NCBI GenBank assembly: GCA_009784765.1
Contig: WQXP01000011.1
Span: forward strand, 1-14,267
DNA: 14,267 nt
Source: Oscillospiraceae bacterium
Lineage (GTDB): Bacteria; Bacillota; Clostridia; Oscillospirales; Ruminococcaceae
Reading direction: 5' to 3'
Both the position numbers and the translations under genes were made by a program. The notes under the pieces are model-generated. The model had not been told where the DNA came from and searched no databases. It worked only from the letters and a program-made list of their open reading frames with translations. The stretch's first letter is position 1, and each line of letters begins with the position of its first letter. Shown piece after piece: positions 5,788-14,267 of the stretch.

Positions 5788-7118
5788 ACTGTACCTGCCT
5801 TTGCTTCTCCGACAAGATTGTTGTCAACTACATCTGTAATAAGAACTGTGAGCCGGTCGCCAATTTGCAACTCGCCGGAAGTTGTAAAATACACCAATCC
5901 GTCGATTTCCGGGGCGTGCATATAAGTCCGCCCGAAGAACGCCTCAGCGTATCTGTCATACCCCTCACAGACAATCTCGAACTCATGCCCGATTAACCCC
6001 TGCGACCACTCACTGACGCGCATTTCCTGCTGTTCCACGATGACTTCACAGCGTCGAACACGCTCCCCTTCGTCGATTTGGTCTTCACGCTCGGCGGCAG
6101 GGGTGCCTTCTTCCTGCGAATACGCGAAACAGCCGAGATGCTCGAAGCGCATTTCGTGGGCAAACTCCGCGAGTTCCTCAAACTGTTTAGGCGTTTCCCC
6201 GGGGAAACCCGTCATGAGGGTTGTCCGAAGTATAAGCCCCGGGATTTGCTTTCTGAGCTTTGCAATCAGCGCAGTCAGTTCTGCTTTGGTGATTCGGCGG
6301 TTCATGTTGGTTAAGATTTCGTCGTTACAGTGTTGGATTGGCAAGTCTAAGTATTTCACCACCTTAGGCTCAGATTTGATGACTTCAATCAAAGCGTCCT
6401 CGGTATCTTTCAGAATGCTCTGTGGATAACAGTATAACATACGAATCCATTTAATTTTGTCGATTTGTGCCAAGGTTTTCAAAAGTTTCGGCAATTCGGA
6501 GTACACAGAAGTATCTTGCGCGACAAGAATCAACTCCTGAACGCCTTTTTCCGCCAACACCTGCGCTTCTTTGACAATGCTTGCGAACTCGCGCCGGCGG
6601 TACGCCCCCCGAAAAGTCGGGATTGCGCAGTAAGTGCAGTTGTTATCACAGCCGTCGGAAATCCGCAAGTAGGCGTAGTGCGGCATGGTCGAGAGAATAC
6701 GCTCGCCTTCCATGTTATGCTCTCCGCCCGAAAAGACTTTTTCTGCCCCCCCGCTTACAGCAACTTCGACTGCTTTGACAATGTCGTCATTACGCCCGAG
6801 TTCCACAAAGCAATCCACTTCGGGGAGTTCCTGCGCCAATTGATTCTTGTATCTCTGTGCCATACACCCCGTTACGATAATTTTGTGAGGCGTTCCGCTG
6901 TCGCGGCGGCGAACCGCCTCGAAAATCTCTTCAATCGCCTCTTCTTTCGCCGACTGTATGAAACAGCAGGTGTTTATAATCACGACCTGTGCTTCCCCGG
7001 GTTCTTGTACAAAGCTGTACCCCGCCTTCGCTAACTTCGCGAGAAGCAGCTCCGCGTCGCATTGATTTTTCGGACACCCGAGAGACACAAGGGCGATTTT
7101 TGTTTGTGTGTTGTTCAT
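5784..7118 (-). CDS. rimO: Ribosomal protein S12 methylthiotransferase RimO (444 aa)
   Basis: This is a radical SAM enzyme that adds a methylthio group to an aspartate of ribosomal protein S12. It has the N-terminal cluster-binding domain with cysteines C15 (SLGCPKN), C51 (INTC) and C85 (TGCMAQRY). The radical SAM triad is C157, C161 and C164 (CDNNCTYC). A C-terminal TRAM region covers about residues 375-444. RISDGCDNNC, and FAYSQEEGTPAA in the SAM domain, point to RimO rather than the related tRNA enzyme MiaB. I take the ATG at 7118 because AAGAGGA (complement of 7124-7130) lies 5 nt before it. A GTG at 7133 would overlap the recA stop and add five residues over that site. The gene lies 11 nt after recA and overlaps pgsA. 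A nearby extra cysteine (C20) and the C51-C52 pair are minor oddities. Confidence 0.92.
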   Translation of the reverse strand: MNNTQTKIALVSLGCPKNQCDAELLLAKLAKAGYSFVQEPGEAQVVIINTCCFIQSAKEEAIEEIFEAVRRRDSGTPHKIIVTGCMAQRYKNQLAQELPEVDCFVELGRNDDIVKAVEVAVSGGAEKVFSGGEHNMEGERILSTMPHYAYLRISDGCDNNCTYCAIPTFRGAYRRREFASIVKEAQVLAEKGVQELILVAQDTSVYSELPKLLKTLAQIDKIKWIRMLYCYPQSILKDTEDALIEVIKSEPKVVKYLDLPIQHCNDEILTNMNRRITKAELTALIAKLRKQIPGLILRTTLMTGFPGETPKQFEELAEFAHEMRFEHLGCFAYSQEEGTPAAEREDQIDEGERVRRCEVIVEQQEMRVSEWSQGLIGHEFEIVCEGYDRYAEAFFGRTYMHAPEIDGLVYFTTSGELQIGDRLTVLITDVVDNNLVGEAKAGTV

Positions 7119-7129
7119 TCGATTCCTCT

Positions 7130-8377
7130 TCACAACTCATCAGGTGAGAACTCTTCGAAATTCTCCTCACCCTCAATGAGGATTGCTTTCTTCTTTGACT
7201 TCGCCGCCGCCGCAGGCTTCTCTGCTTTCACAGGTTTTGCCGCAACGTCGCTAATCGACGCGACTGCTTGCGAAGCCGACTGCGCCGCAACCTCCGTCGC
7301 GCTTTCTGCTGCGACTTCCTCTGCAGGAACAGTCGCGAACAACTCGATTGCCTCGGCGGATTTTACGCGGATTTGCTCCTCGATTTCGTCCATGAGGTCG
7401 GGGTTCTCGAGTAAGTACTTTTTCGCATTCTCACGCCCCTGCCCGAGCCGCATATCGCCGTAGTAATACCAGGCACCGCTTTTCTTGCCTATGTCAAGCT
7501 CCACCGCTAAGTCAAGGATTTCGCCGACTTTGGATATGCCCACACCGTAAATCATGTCGAACTCGCATTGCTTGAAGGGCGGCGCGACTTTGTTTTTCAC
7601 GACTTTACAGCGCGTTCGAACCCCGATTTGCTCCGAGCCTTCCATGATTTTTTCGCTGGTCTTGCTGACTTGAATCCGCACAGATGCGTAGAACTTCAAC
7701 GCCCGCCCGCCGGGAGTAGTTTCAGGGTTGCCGTACCCGCCGATTTTCTCGCGGACTTGGTTGATGAAAATAGCCACCGCCCCTGTCTTGCTGATAATAC
7801 TCGTGAGTTTGCGCAAAGCCGCCGACATAAGCCGCGCTTGTTGCCCTACATGAGTGTCGCCCATTTCGCCCTCGATTTCGGCGCGGGTTACCATCGCCGC
7901 GACAGAGTCAAGCACTACCACATCAATCGCCCCCGAACGGACTAACCGCTCCATGATTTCGAGAGCCTGCTCCCCTGTGTCGGGTTGAGAAACAATCAGC
8001 TCGTCGATATTAACGCCGAGTTTCGCGGCGTAAATCGGGTCTAATGCGTGTTCCACATCAACGAATGCCGCAGTGCCGCCGCGCTTTTGCGCCTCTGCGA
8101 TTGCGTGGAGCGACACGGTTGTTTTCCCCCCGGACTCCTGCCCGTAGATTTCGATAATCCTGCCTTTGGGCAGCCCGCCGATTCCGAGAGCTAAGTCAAG
8201 GTTCAGCGAACCTGTGGGAGTTCCCTCCACGTTTTTGCGGTTCCGGGCGTTCATGAACATGACAGAGCCTTCCCCGAAGTCTTTTTCGATTTGCGCGATT
8301 GCTGATGCTAACGCTTTCTTGCGCTCTTCCCCGAGTGCCTTTGTCGGTGCTTGTTTTACTGCTTTTGCTTTAGCCAT
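7130..8377 (-). CDS. recA: Recombinase RecA with unusual P-loop and L2 loop (415 aa)
   Basis: This is the ATP-dependent strand-exchange protein of homologous recombination and the SOS co-protease. The core is clear: the P-loop (79-87), DVEHALDP (107-114), [11 protein letters not shown] (130-140), the Walker B region [10 protein letters not shown] (153-162), [10 protein letters not shown] (167-176), [18 protein letters not shown] (217-234) and [11 protein letters not shown] (259-269). Two features differ from the usual protein. Walker A reads GQESGGKTT instead of GPESSGKTT. The L2 DNA-binding loop reads [12 protein letters not shown], one residue shorter than the common IGVMFGNPETT. The C-terminus is long: an alanine-rich, lysine-dotted linker (about 350-400), then an acidic tail ending [12 protein letters not shown] (complement of 8388-8391) lies 10 nt before the ATG. 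It follows mnmA by 37 nt. No clear LexA box was found. Confidence 0.97.
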   Translation of the reverse strand: MAKAKAVKQAPTKALGEERKKALASAIAQIEKDFGEGSVMFMNARNRKNVEGTPTGSLNLDLALGIGGLPKGRIIEIYGQESGGKTTVSLHAIAEAQKRGGTAAFVDVEHALDPIYAAKLGVNIDELIVSQPDTGEQALEIMERLVRSGAIDVVVLDSVAAMVTRAEIEGEMGDTHVGQQARLMSAALRKLTSIISKTGAVAIFINQVREKIGGYGNPETTPGGRALKFYASVRIQVSKTSEKIMEGSEQIGVRTRCKVVKNKVAPPFKQCEFDMIYGVGISKVGEILDLAVELDIGKKSGAWYYYGDMRLGQGRENAKKYLLENPDLMDEIEEQIRVKSAEAIELFATVPAEEVAAESATEVAAQSASQAVASISDVAAKPVKAEKPAAAAKSKKKAILIEGEENFEEFSPDEL

Positions 8378-8414
8378 GATTCTATATCTCCTTTTCGTTT
8401 TATATCATTATGTT

Positions 8415-9488
8415 TTAACATATCGTTCCTCCGCCAATAACCACATCGTCATCATACAACACGACTGCCTGCCCCGCCGCGATTGCCTTTTGCGGCTCGT
8501 CGAACACCACGCGAACCCGTCCGTCTTCGCAAACACTCGCGGCTGCGGCGGCTTCCCGCGCTGTTGAGCGGATTTTAGCCCCTACTCTCACCGAAAAACC
8601 CACAGGCGGATTGTCATAAGCAATCCAGTTGAAATCCTCTGCGAAAAGTTCGCGGGACAAAAGCCCCGAAACGTCGCGAGTTACCACGACGGTATTTGTC
8701 GCAAGGTCTTTTCGCTGAACATAGACAGGGTACGGCAGCCCGAGATTCAAGCCCTTTCGCTGACCCACTGTATAGCGGATTATGCCTCTGTGCTTCCCGA
8801 GGATTTTTCCGCCTGAGTCCGTGAAATCGCCTTGAGGGAAAGTAACCCCGCTGTAGGATTCAATAAACGCCGTGTAATCGCCGCCGGGAACAAAACAAAT
8901 GTCTTGGCTGTCGCGTTTGTCTGCGTTCACGAAGCCTTGCGCCGCCGCAATTTTGCGGATTTGCTCTTTGTTGTACTCCCCGAGAGGAAAGCGGATTTGC
9001 GCTAACTGCTCTTGCGTCATTGTATAGAGGAAATAGCTCTGGTCTTTCGCCGCGTCTTTGCCTTTCTTGAGCAGATACCGCTGCCCGACACGTTCTATTC
9101 GCCCGTAATGCCCCGTCACCATGAAATCGCACTCAAGCTCACGGGAGCGGTGCAGGAACTTCTCGAACTTGAGGTAACGGTTGCAGTCTATGCAGGGGCT
9201 GGGTGTTGCGCCCTCTTGATAAACTCTCACGAACTTGTCGATTACGCATTGCTCAAACTCTTCTTTGAAATTAAACACATAGAAAGAAATGTCAAGCCTG
9301 TCTGCCACAGAACGCGCCGCCTGTGTGTCCTCGAGTGAACAGCAGGTGCGGGAAGATTCAATGCTGTTGTCATTCTCCACCAGCTTCATCGTTGCGCCTA
9401 TGCACGAGTAGCCCTGCGACTTCATCAGATACGCCGCAACAGAGCTGTCAACGCCGCCGCTCATGGCGATTAGTGCTTTACCCGCCAT
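8415..9488 (-). CDS. mnmA: tRNA-specific 2-thiouridylase MnmA (357 aa)
   Basis: This cytoplasmic enzyme activates and thiolates U34 of the Glu, Gln and Lys tRNAs, using a sulfur relay. The ATP pyrophosphatase loop is SGGVDSS (10-16). The catalytic cysteine pair is C99 in PSPCIDCN and C198 in DSQDICF. TGHYGR (125-130), KDQSYFLY (148-155) and the tRNA-binding stretch RYTVGQRKGL (238-247) are all typical. Length is normal for the family (about 355-365). The ATG at 9488 starts the canonical MAGKALIAMSGG; a TTG six bases upstream is a possible but less likely start. The start lies inside the last codons of nadA (11-nt overlap) with no strong ribosome binding site, so translation probably depends on ribosomes finishing nadA. 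A sulfur donor gene such as a cysteine desulfurase is not in the window. Confidence 0.95.
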   Translation of the reverse strand: MAGKALIAMSGGVDSSVAAYLMKSQGYSCIGATMKLVENDNSIESSRTCCSLEDTQAARSVADRLDISFYVFNFKEEFEQCVIDKFVRVYQEGATPSPCIDCNRYLKFEKFLHRSRELECDFMVTGHYGRIERVGQRYLLKKGKDAAKDQSYFLYTMTQEQLAQIRFPLGEYNKEQIRKIAAAQGFVNADKRDSQDICFVPGGDYTAFIESYSGVTFPQGDFTDSGGKILGKHRGIIRYTVGQRKGLNLGLPYPVYVQRKDLATNTVVVTRDVSGLLSRELFAEDFNWIAYDNPPVGFSVRVGAKIRSTAREAAAAASVCEDGRVRVVFDEPQKAIAAGQAVVLYDDDVVIGGGTIC

Positions 9489-10416
9489 ATGCAATCATCT
9501 TGTCGATACACACTCTTGCTTTAGCGGCTGTGTCCGCGTCAAGAGCAATTTCTTCGCCGTAGCCCGCGTCGCCGCGAACGCAGCCTAACACCTCAGGCAG
9601 AGTAGTAACTTTCATATCGGGGCAGAGCAGTTTGTGGGAAAGGCTGTAGAACCGCTTTCCCGAATCGCCGCTGCTGTATTGCAAATGTTCTGCTATGCTC
9701 ATCTCTGTGCCTATGATGAACTCGCTCTTATCAGAGCTGAGGGCGAACTCCATAATCCCGCTTGTAGAACCCACATAGTCCGCAAGAGCAACAACTTCCG
9801 GAGTGCATTCCGGGTGAACAAGCACTGCAGCGTCGGGATAAAGCACTTTCGCGGCGCGAACGTCCTCTGCTGTTACCGCCGCATGAATCGGACAACCGCC
9901 CTCAAGAAGTTTGAACTGCTTTTCGGGGATTTGTGCCTGCACATACGCGCCTAAGTTGCAATCGGGCAGGAACAAAATCTTGTCGTTATCAATACAGCGA
10001 ACTATATCCACCGCCGACGACGACGTTACGCAAACATCACAGACTGTCTTCAGCGCGGCAGTCGTATTGATATACGCGACGACGCTGTAGTCGGGTAACT
10101 GCGCTTTAATCCCCGCGATATACTCCGCGCTGAACTGCTCTGCCATGGGGCAACCCGCCGTCGGATTAGCAAGGATTACCCGCTTTTCGGGGGAAAGAAT
10201 CTTGACTGTTTCCGCCATGAACCGCACGCCGCACATAATCACAGTCTTTTGCGAAACAGCCGCGGCGGCTTTGCTGAGCATATACGAGTCCCCCGAAAAG
10301 TCCGCGATTTCGAGAATTTCCCGCGATTGGTAACTATGCGCAAGAATACAAACATCGTGTTCTTTTTTAAGTTCTGCTATCCGCTCTTGGATTTGCCCGA
10401 TTTGATTGTTTTTCAC
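9478..10416 (-). CDS. nadA: Quinolinate synthase NadA (312 aa)
   Basis: This is an iron-sulfur enzyme that condenses iminoaspartate with dihydroxyacetone phosphate to quinolinate in de novo NAD synthesis. The three cysteines expected to hold the 4Fe-4S cluster are in place: C62 (MCGVRFMAE), C175 (GGCPIH) and C265 (LLCPDMK). LAHSYQ (25-30, usually LAHNYQ), ADFSGDSYML (38-47), PDCNLGAYV (151-159), HPECTPEVV (201-209) and GSTSGIM (216-222) are family landmarks. The frame is open to 10455. The GTG at 10416 is preferred because AAGGAAG (complement of 10424-10430) lies 7 nt before it and the resulting length is normal. The start is buried 50 nt inside the transglutaminase gene. nadB and nadC, its usual partners, are not nearby, so the iminoaspartate source must be encoded elsewhere. 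Confidence 0.95.
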   Translation of the reverse strand: MKNNQIGQIQERIAELKKEHDVCILAHSYQSREILEIADFSGDSYMLSKAAAAVSQKTVIMCGVRFMAETVKILSPEKRVILANPTAGCPMAEQFSAEYIAGIKAQLPDYSVVAYINTTAALKTVCDVCVTSSSAVDIVRCIDNDKILFLPDCNLGAYVQAQIPEKQFKLLEGGCPIHAAVTAEDVRAAKVLYPDAAVLVHPECTPEVVALADYVGSTSGIMEFALSSDKSEFIIGTEMSIAEHLQYSSGDSGKRFYSLSHKLLCPDMKVTTLPEVLGCVRGDAGYGEEIALDADTAAKARVCIDKMIAYGG

Positions 10417-13400
10417 TTGCTTTCTTCCTTTCGTATAACGCGCTGACGTATTCATAAATGCTTCTGTGTTCCTCTGCGGTGAGGGTTACTGTCGCGCTGT
10501 CCCCAAACTCGACTTTTTCGAACAACGGCATGAGTGCCTCTAACTTTTCGCCAACTCTTGCGGCGAACACAAGCGGAGTTTCCCCCGGTTTCGGAACAAG
10601 CTTCTGCCCCTTGAGCAGTTTGAGCATGAACAAATACATTTCTTTGACAGACTTGTTCGACATTTCATCACCGTCGCCCGCCTTCCATCGCGCAAACCTG
10701 TCGGCGACTGCCTTGCGGCGGCGGCGAAGAAGCTCAATCAGCGTAATACCCGCCCCAATCACGACGAGGCAGATTCCCGCACGGAGCAGCATTTCGCGAG
10801 TAATCGCGAAGCCCGGTCTGTCGCTGTCTGTTCCGGTCCCTGTGCGAGTACCTGTAGGAGCAGTTACGCCGCTCGGCAGAGTCGGCGATGTCGGAGTAAC
10901 AGGAGAAGTCGGCGGAGCAGTCGGAGGTGGGGGCGGTGTAGTCGGCGGCGGCGGCGGTGGCGGCATTCCCGAGTTGCCTCTTGACTCTGTACCCCTTGCC
11001 CCGCCTGTCGGGTCAAAGGGAACCCAGCCGACGTTCTCAAAATAGACTTCTACCCACGCATGAAAATCTTGCTCCGCTAAGTCTTGAACTAATCCTCCGC
11101 CCGTAACAGTAACAAGCCCTGCAACATATCGCGCAGGAATGCCGAGTTCGCGGACTGCAAGAGTCATAGCGGCGGCGTAAAGGGCACAGTGTCCTTCACG
11201 AGTATCGAAAAGAAAGTTTCCTAAAGGGGTGTTATCGCCCAAACGGTTATCGATAGTCAGCGACCATGTGTAATGTTCGCGGAGGTAGTCGTGAATCCGC
11301 CAAACTGCCTCATAATCTTTTATGGCAGGTTCAGATTGTGGAAATAAACCCATCCCTTGCAGAAAAAGTTCTACGTTTCCACGCTCAATTTCAGGAACGC
11401 CGGAGTACACTGCGGCAATAAGCTCGCGATATTCGGTTATGTCGCGCTGCCAGTCGCTTGCGGGGGTTTCGCAGGGGAAATCCCACTTGTGCCCGTCGAA
11501 GCGGCTTGCCGCAACAAAGCTGAACTCAAACTCGCCTCGAAGCTCGCTGTATCTTGTGTTCCACTGATTAACCTCTGCCAACTGCTCTGTGGTGAGAATC
11601 CCGCCGGGGAAATACGGCTGCGCCCCAATGCGCGATTCGATATACTCTAACATTTGTTGCTCTGTCATTACTACGTCCGAAGGGATATGAATAAATCCGG
11701 CTATTTCGTTGCTGCCGTTTTCGCGGAGTGTCTCTACAGCATTGTTAAAGTGGCTCGGTCTTATGCCGAGGTAGAGCGTTTCATATTCATGAATACTCAT
11801 TCGGCGATTAGGGGTAATAATCGTGTCTAAATGCCGCCCGTAGTTGCGGTTTCGGCGAATTGACTCCGGGTCATAAGGATTAGTCGGCAACACCAAGAAC
11901 CCTGTGCGGAGCAAATACTCAATCTGCACGTTCTGCTTTTTCACATTATTTGCATAAGAAGTACGGTTAAGCAAGTTTAACATCTGCTGATGAACATGGT
12001 ACTCCAACTCGGGTGTGAAGCCGCTGTCAAGAAGCGCAACAAGCCGCTTGAACTCGGGCGTGTTTTGAGAAGCCGACCAGTCCACCCCGATTAAATCTAT
12101 GCCGATTCCTCCGCGAAGATAAAGCTTGTCGCGGTCGTCTTCAAGAGTCACGCGAATAACAGGCGTATCGCTCAAAGACGTGCGGCTGTTGTTTATTCCC
12201 ATAGAGATATTGCCGATGTTCGGATTGTAAAACATACCGCCGTCATTAAACCTCACAAAATGGCGTCTGAAAAAAGCACGGACATCTTGCGGAACTGCCG
12301 TGAATTCAAAATCGCGAACTGCGTTGACGACTGCCATGTAATCAAACTTAACAGCGGCAGGAACAGCGTTCGCGGCATAAAACACCGCACAAGCCGCTAA
12401 AAGCGCGGCAATGAGCGAGTTAGTCGAATACTTGTAAAAATGCGGGAGTTTCCCGGGCTTGAAATTAAACCACGAATCTTTCGATTTGGGCTGCTGCGTC
12501 CCTTGGCTTTTATTCACCCCCGGCGGAAGAGCCTCATCTACAGACGGCAAATCAGACATTTTCGCTTTTTTGCCGAGTTCGCTGTAATTGATTTGATGAA
12601 TCCCCCCTGTGTTTTCCCATGCGTGTGCCGCCCAAGCGCAATAGCTGCCAATCAGCCCCGGAATGAGCAGAGCCATTCCCCACACGAAGCCCGCTATTTC
12701 CGCCGCGAATGTCGGCGTGAGGAGCAAAATAGTCGCCACAAGGGTAAAGCCGATTAAGCGGCTGCGCGACTCGATTGTAGCCGCTATTGAAATTAACACA
12801 CTGATTATGAGATAAACTACCGCGATTTCAAATTGATAGTTCAAAAGTTCTCTCCAAGAATAAGTTGCATGAAGCCCCGTCGAGAGAAGCCGCGAATCAA
12901 GCACGAGCAGTATATGCTCATAAAAGTATGCGATTGCACGAAACACCGAAAAGTCCGGCAGGATATGAAAAAAGGTAAACGCAGAAAGAACACCGTCGTC
13001 AGGCGGCACGAGAGGGCGAAGCTCCAACGTCAACGCAATCAGCAGAAATGCCAACAGGGGCAGAACAAGTATCCGCCGCTTAAAGTAAAGAAAAGTTATG
13101 TGTAAAATCACGGCTGTTCCGAAACACACCATCAAAACAGCACCGGCAGACACAGGAACACGATATGCTTGCGCTAAAGTGAGGCTCAAGCCTGCACAAC
13201 TAAGCCACGTAAGCAAGAGTTTCGCAAGCATACTCAAGGCAAATTCGCGGCTGAAAACAATCTTTGGCTTAATGCCGTCGATTTTCTCTTTTTGTTCCCG
13301 CGCTTGCACTGCTTCTACCTCAGGCGGAGTTACGTATACAGGCGCGTAGTAGCGTTGTGCTTTTCGCGCTGCTTTCTTGAGGGCGCGTTTACTCAGCTTT

Positions 13401-13471
13401 TTTTGCTTTTTAGGCGCAACAAAACTCGTCAAATCAATGTTTTCGGCGTTTTTGAACTCCTTGATTTTCAT
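10367..13471 (-). CDS. Large membrane-anchored transglutaminase-like protein (1034 aa)
   Basis: A basic cytoplasmic N-terminus (about 20-40) is followed by roughly six membrane helices (about 75-280), a soluble loop and another helix (about 350-372). A long extracellular region follows, ending in a transglutaminase-like domain. Its triad is visible as C762 (EGHCALYAAAM), H804 (DFHAWVEVY) and D820 (VPFDPTGG). After it come a proline/threonine-rich linker (837-890), a last membrane helix (about 893-914) and a cytoplasmic tail resembling the DUF4129 region. This architecture (TgpA-like) is usually paired with DUF58 and a MoxR ATPase; here DUF58 overlaps it by 4 nt (ATGA). Such proteins may act on cell-surface peptides or proteins, but the substrate is unknown. 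AGGAGGG lies 9 nt before the ATG. Length exceeds the usual 650-750 because of residues 375-700, which I do not recognise. Confidence 0.88.
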   Translation of the reverse strand: MKIKEFKNAENIDLTSFVAPKKQKKLSKRALKKAARKAQRYYAPVYVTPPEVEAVQAREQKEKIDGIKPKIVFSREFALSMLAKLLLTWLSCAGLSLTLAQAYRVPVSAGAVLMVCFGTAVILHITFLYFKRRILVLPLLAFLLIALTLELRPLVPPDDGVLSAFTFFHILPDFSVFRAIAYFYEHILLVLDSRLLSTGLHATYSWRELLNYQFEIAVVYLIISVLISIAATIESRSRLIGFTLVATILLLTPTFAAEIAGFVWGMALLIPGLIGSYCAWAAHAWENTGGIHQINYSELGKKAKMSDLPSVDEALPPGVNKSQGTQQPKSKDSWFNFKPGKLPHFYKYSTNSLIAALLAACAVFYAANAVPAAVKFDYMAVVNAVRDFEFTAVPQDVRAFFRRHFVRFNDGGMFYNPNIGNISMGINNSRTSLSDTPVIRVTLEDDRDKLYLRGGIGIDLIGVDWSASQNTPEFKRLVALLDSGFTPELEYHVHQQMLNLLNRTSYANNVKKQNVQIEYLLRTGFLVLPTNPYDPESIRRNRNYGRHLDTIITPNRRMSIHEYETLYLGIRPSHFNNAVETLRENGSNEIAGFIHIPSDVVMTEQQMLEYIESRIGAQPYFPGGILTTEQLAEVNQWNTRYSELRGEFEFSFVAASRFDGHKWDFPCETPASDWQRDITEYRELIAAVYSGVPEIERGNVELFLQGMGLFPQSEPAIKDYEAVWRIHDYLREHYTWSLTIDNRLGDNTPLGNFLFDTREGHCALYAAAMTLAVRELGIPARYVAGLVTVTGGGLVQDLAEQDFHAWVEVYFENVGWVPFDPTGGARGTESRGNSGMPPPPPPPTTPPPPPTAPPTSPVTPTSPTLPSGVTAPTGTRTGTGTDSDRPGFAITREMLLRAGICLVVIGAGITLIELLRRRRKAVADRFARWKAGDGDEMSNKSVKEMYLFMLKLLKGQKLVPKPGETPLVFAARVGEKLEALMPLFEKVEFGDSATVTLTAEEHRSIYEYVSALYERKKASEKQSNRANPRADSRT

Positions 13472-14267
13472 ATCAGCTCGCCCTCCTCTCCGCGAACATT
13501 TTCAAGAACAGCAATTTTCGTCTGTGTCTTGAGATATTCAAACAACCCCCTCGAAACATCGTCAGGCGGCTGTTCGTCATCTGTGATATACACAAGAATG
13601 ACATTACTGCGGTGAAGCAGCCCCATATCGCGAAGTGCCGCGACTAAGTTTTCATCTACCCGCGCAGTTATGAGATACACGGCGCGTTCAAGGCGGATTT
13701 CGTTGGAGTATTCGTTCAAAAGCGCGCTGAACTCGCCCGTGAAAGGCTCTGTGGGCAGCGTTGCGATTTGTTTGAAAAATTCACCATAGCTTTGCGCGTC
13801 AGATATTTCTAACACCTGAGGGCTTTTTCTGCTCGGGTCTTGCCAAAAGACGACAGAGGTGTTACAATCTCCGATTCCGCCGCTCGCGAACATGATTTCT
13901 TTCGAAATTGCCGCCGCCGTCTCGATAATCGTATCGCTTATCTCGAGGGTTTCCTCTGCTGTGTTTCCCTTGAAAGTAGTATCGCAAAAAATCAGCGCAG
14001 AACAATCATGATTAGCTTCCATGTGTTTAACAATCAAATTATCCTGCCGCGCCGAAAGTTTCCAGTGAATATGCCGCAGAGACTCACCCGCGTGATACTC
14101 ACGCAAGTAAGCGAATGCGTCTTTGTTAAATCCGTGAGGTTTGGTGGAAACAATATCCGGCTCTTCCTCATTCTCATCAAGCAAACGCGAATTATCGAAG
14201 CCTAACTCTCGCGGATATGATATAATCGTCTGTGAAGCTTTCCCCCGTGATGCCACGGTAAAGCGAA
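13468..14267 (-). CDS. DUF58 domain protein, N-terminus outside the window (partial)
   Basis: The frame is open to the window edge. The first in-frame start (GTG at 14256) is preceded by coding-like residues RFT, so the true N-terminus, probably with two membrane helices, lies outside. The DUF58 hallmark is clear: LREYHAGESLRHIHWKLSAR, followed by LIVKHMEA, and before it YPREL. The C-terminal half resembles a von Willebrand A-like fold, as is usual for these proteins. DUF58 proteins occur with MoxR AAA+ ATPases and membrane transglutaminases, and the module is thought to act on envelope assembly or folding; its chemistry is unknown. The stop codon overlaps the start of the transglutaminase gene (ATGA). 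A MoxR gene would be expected just beyond the right edge. Confidence 0.88.
   Translation of the reverse strand, partial: RFTVASRGKASQTIISYPRELGFDNSRLLDENEEEPDIVSTKPHGFNKDAFAYLREYHAGESLRHIHWKLSARQDNLIVKHMEANHDCSALIFCDTTFKGNTAEETLEISDTIIETAAAISKEIMFASGGIGDCNTSVVFWQDPSRKSPQVLEISDAQSYGEFFKQIATLPTEPFTGEFSALLNEYSNEIRLERAVYLITARVDENLVAALRDMGLLHRSNVILVYITDDEQPPDDVSRGLFEYLKTQTKIAVLENVRGEEGELI

Noticed and set aside
8409..8429. LexA-like box and palindrome upstream of recA (GAAC and GTT around ATATC, and a TATGTT/AACATA inverted repeat)
   Set aside because: The half-sites are 5 nt apart instead of the 4 needed for the Bacillota LexA consensus, and the site lies over the mnmA stop within an operon. It is too weak to call.

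Overview
The window looks like chromosomal DNA from a low-to-mid GC bacterium (roughly half G+C by eye), most likely a Bacillota member of the Clostridia or Negativicutes. That placement is an inference. It rests on strong AGGAGG- or GGGGG-type ribosome binding sites, a TetR plus ABC-2 exporter module, paired half-size TauE/SafE genes, an N-terminal zinc-ribbon membrane protein and a DUF58/transglutaminase module. No rRNA, tRNA, CRISPR array, transposase or phage gene is visible. Coding density is very high. The longest gap without a gene is 248 nt (4841-5088), and it is filled with hairpin-rich tandem repeats.

Plus strand, 1-3521. The window opens on the last 17 codons of one half-size TauE/SafE permease, followed by a complete second half (74-460). 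A near-consensus sigma-A promoter (457-485) overlaps that gene's stop codon. It is flanked by two inverted repeats likely to be TetR operators. It drives a three-gene operon: a TetR/AcrR regulator (536-1147), an ABC ATPase (1128-1874) and a large two-half ABC-2 permease (1878-3521) resembling exporters annotated for polyketide antibiotics. This reads as a self-regulated efflux system.

Minus strand, 14267-3524. Reading in the direction of transcription: a DUF58 protein (cut by the window edge), a 1034-residue membrane transglutaminase-like protein, nadA (quinolinate synthase), mnmA (tRNA 2-thiouridylase), recA, rimO (ribosomal protein S12 methylthiotransferase) and pgsA (phosphatidylglycerophosphate synthase). 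All junctions are overlaps or gaps of at most 37 nt, so the seven genes look like one transcription unit whose promoter lies outside the window. It joins a cell-envelope module to NAD, tRNA, recombination, ribosome and phospholipid functions.

After pgsA comes the repeat region: a hairpin at 5052-5070 and two tandem 78-bp units (4860-5015), each carrying two perfect hairpins. Then comes a zinc-ribbon multi-pass membrane protein of unknown function (4840-3524). Its stop codon lies 2 nt from that of the convergent ABC permease, with no visible terminator.

Most genes belong to well-known families. The parts least explained by known biology are the 78-bp element, which is open in five of its six frames, the zinc-ribbon membrane protein, the altered P-loop and shortened L2 loop of RecA, and the make-up of the long operon. 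I do not see convincing evidence of a wholly new defence, mobile or RNA system here.
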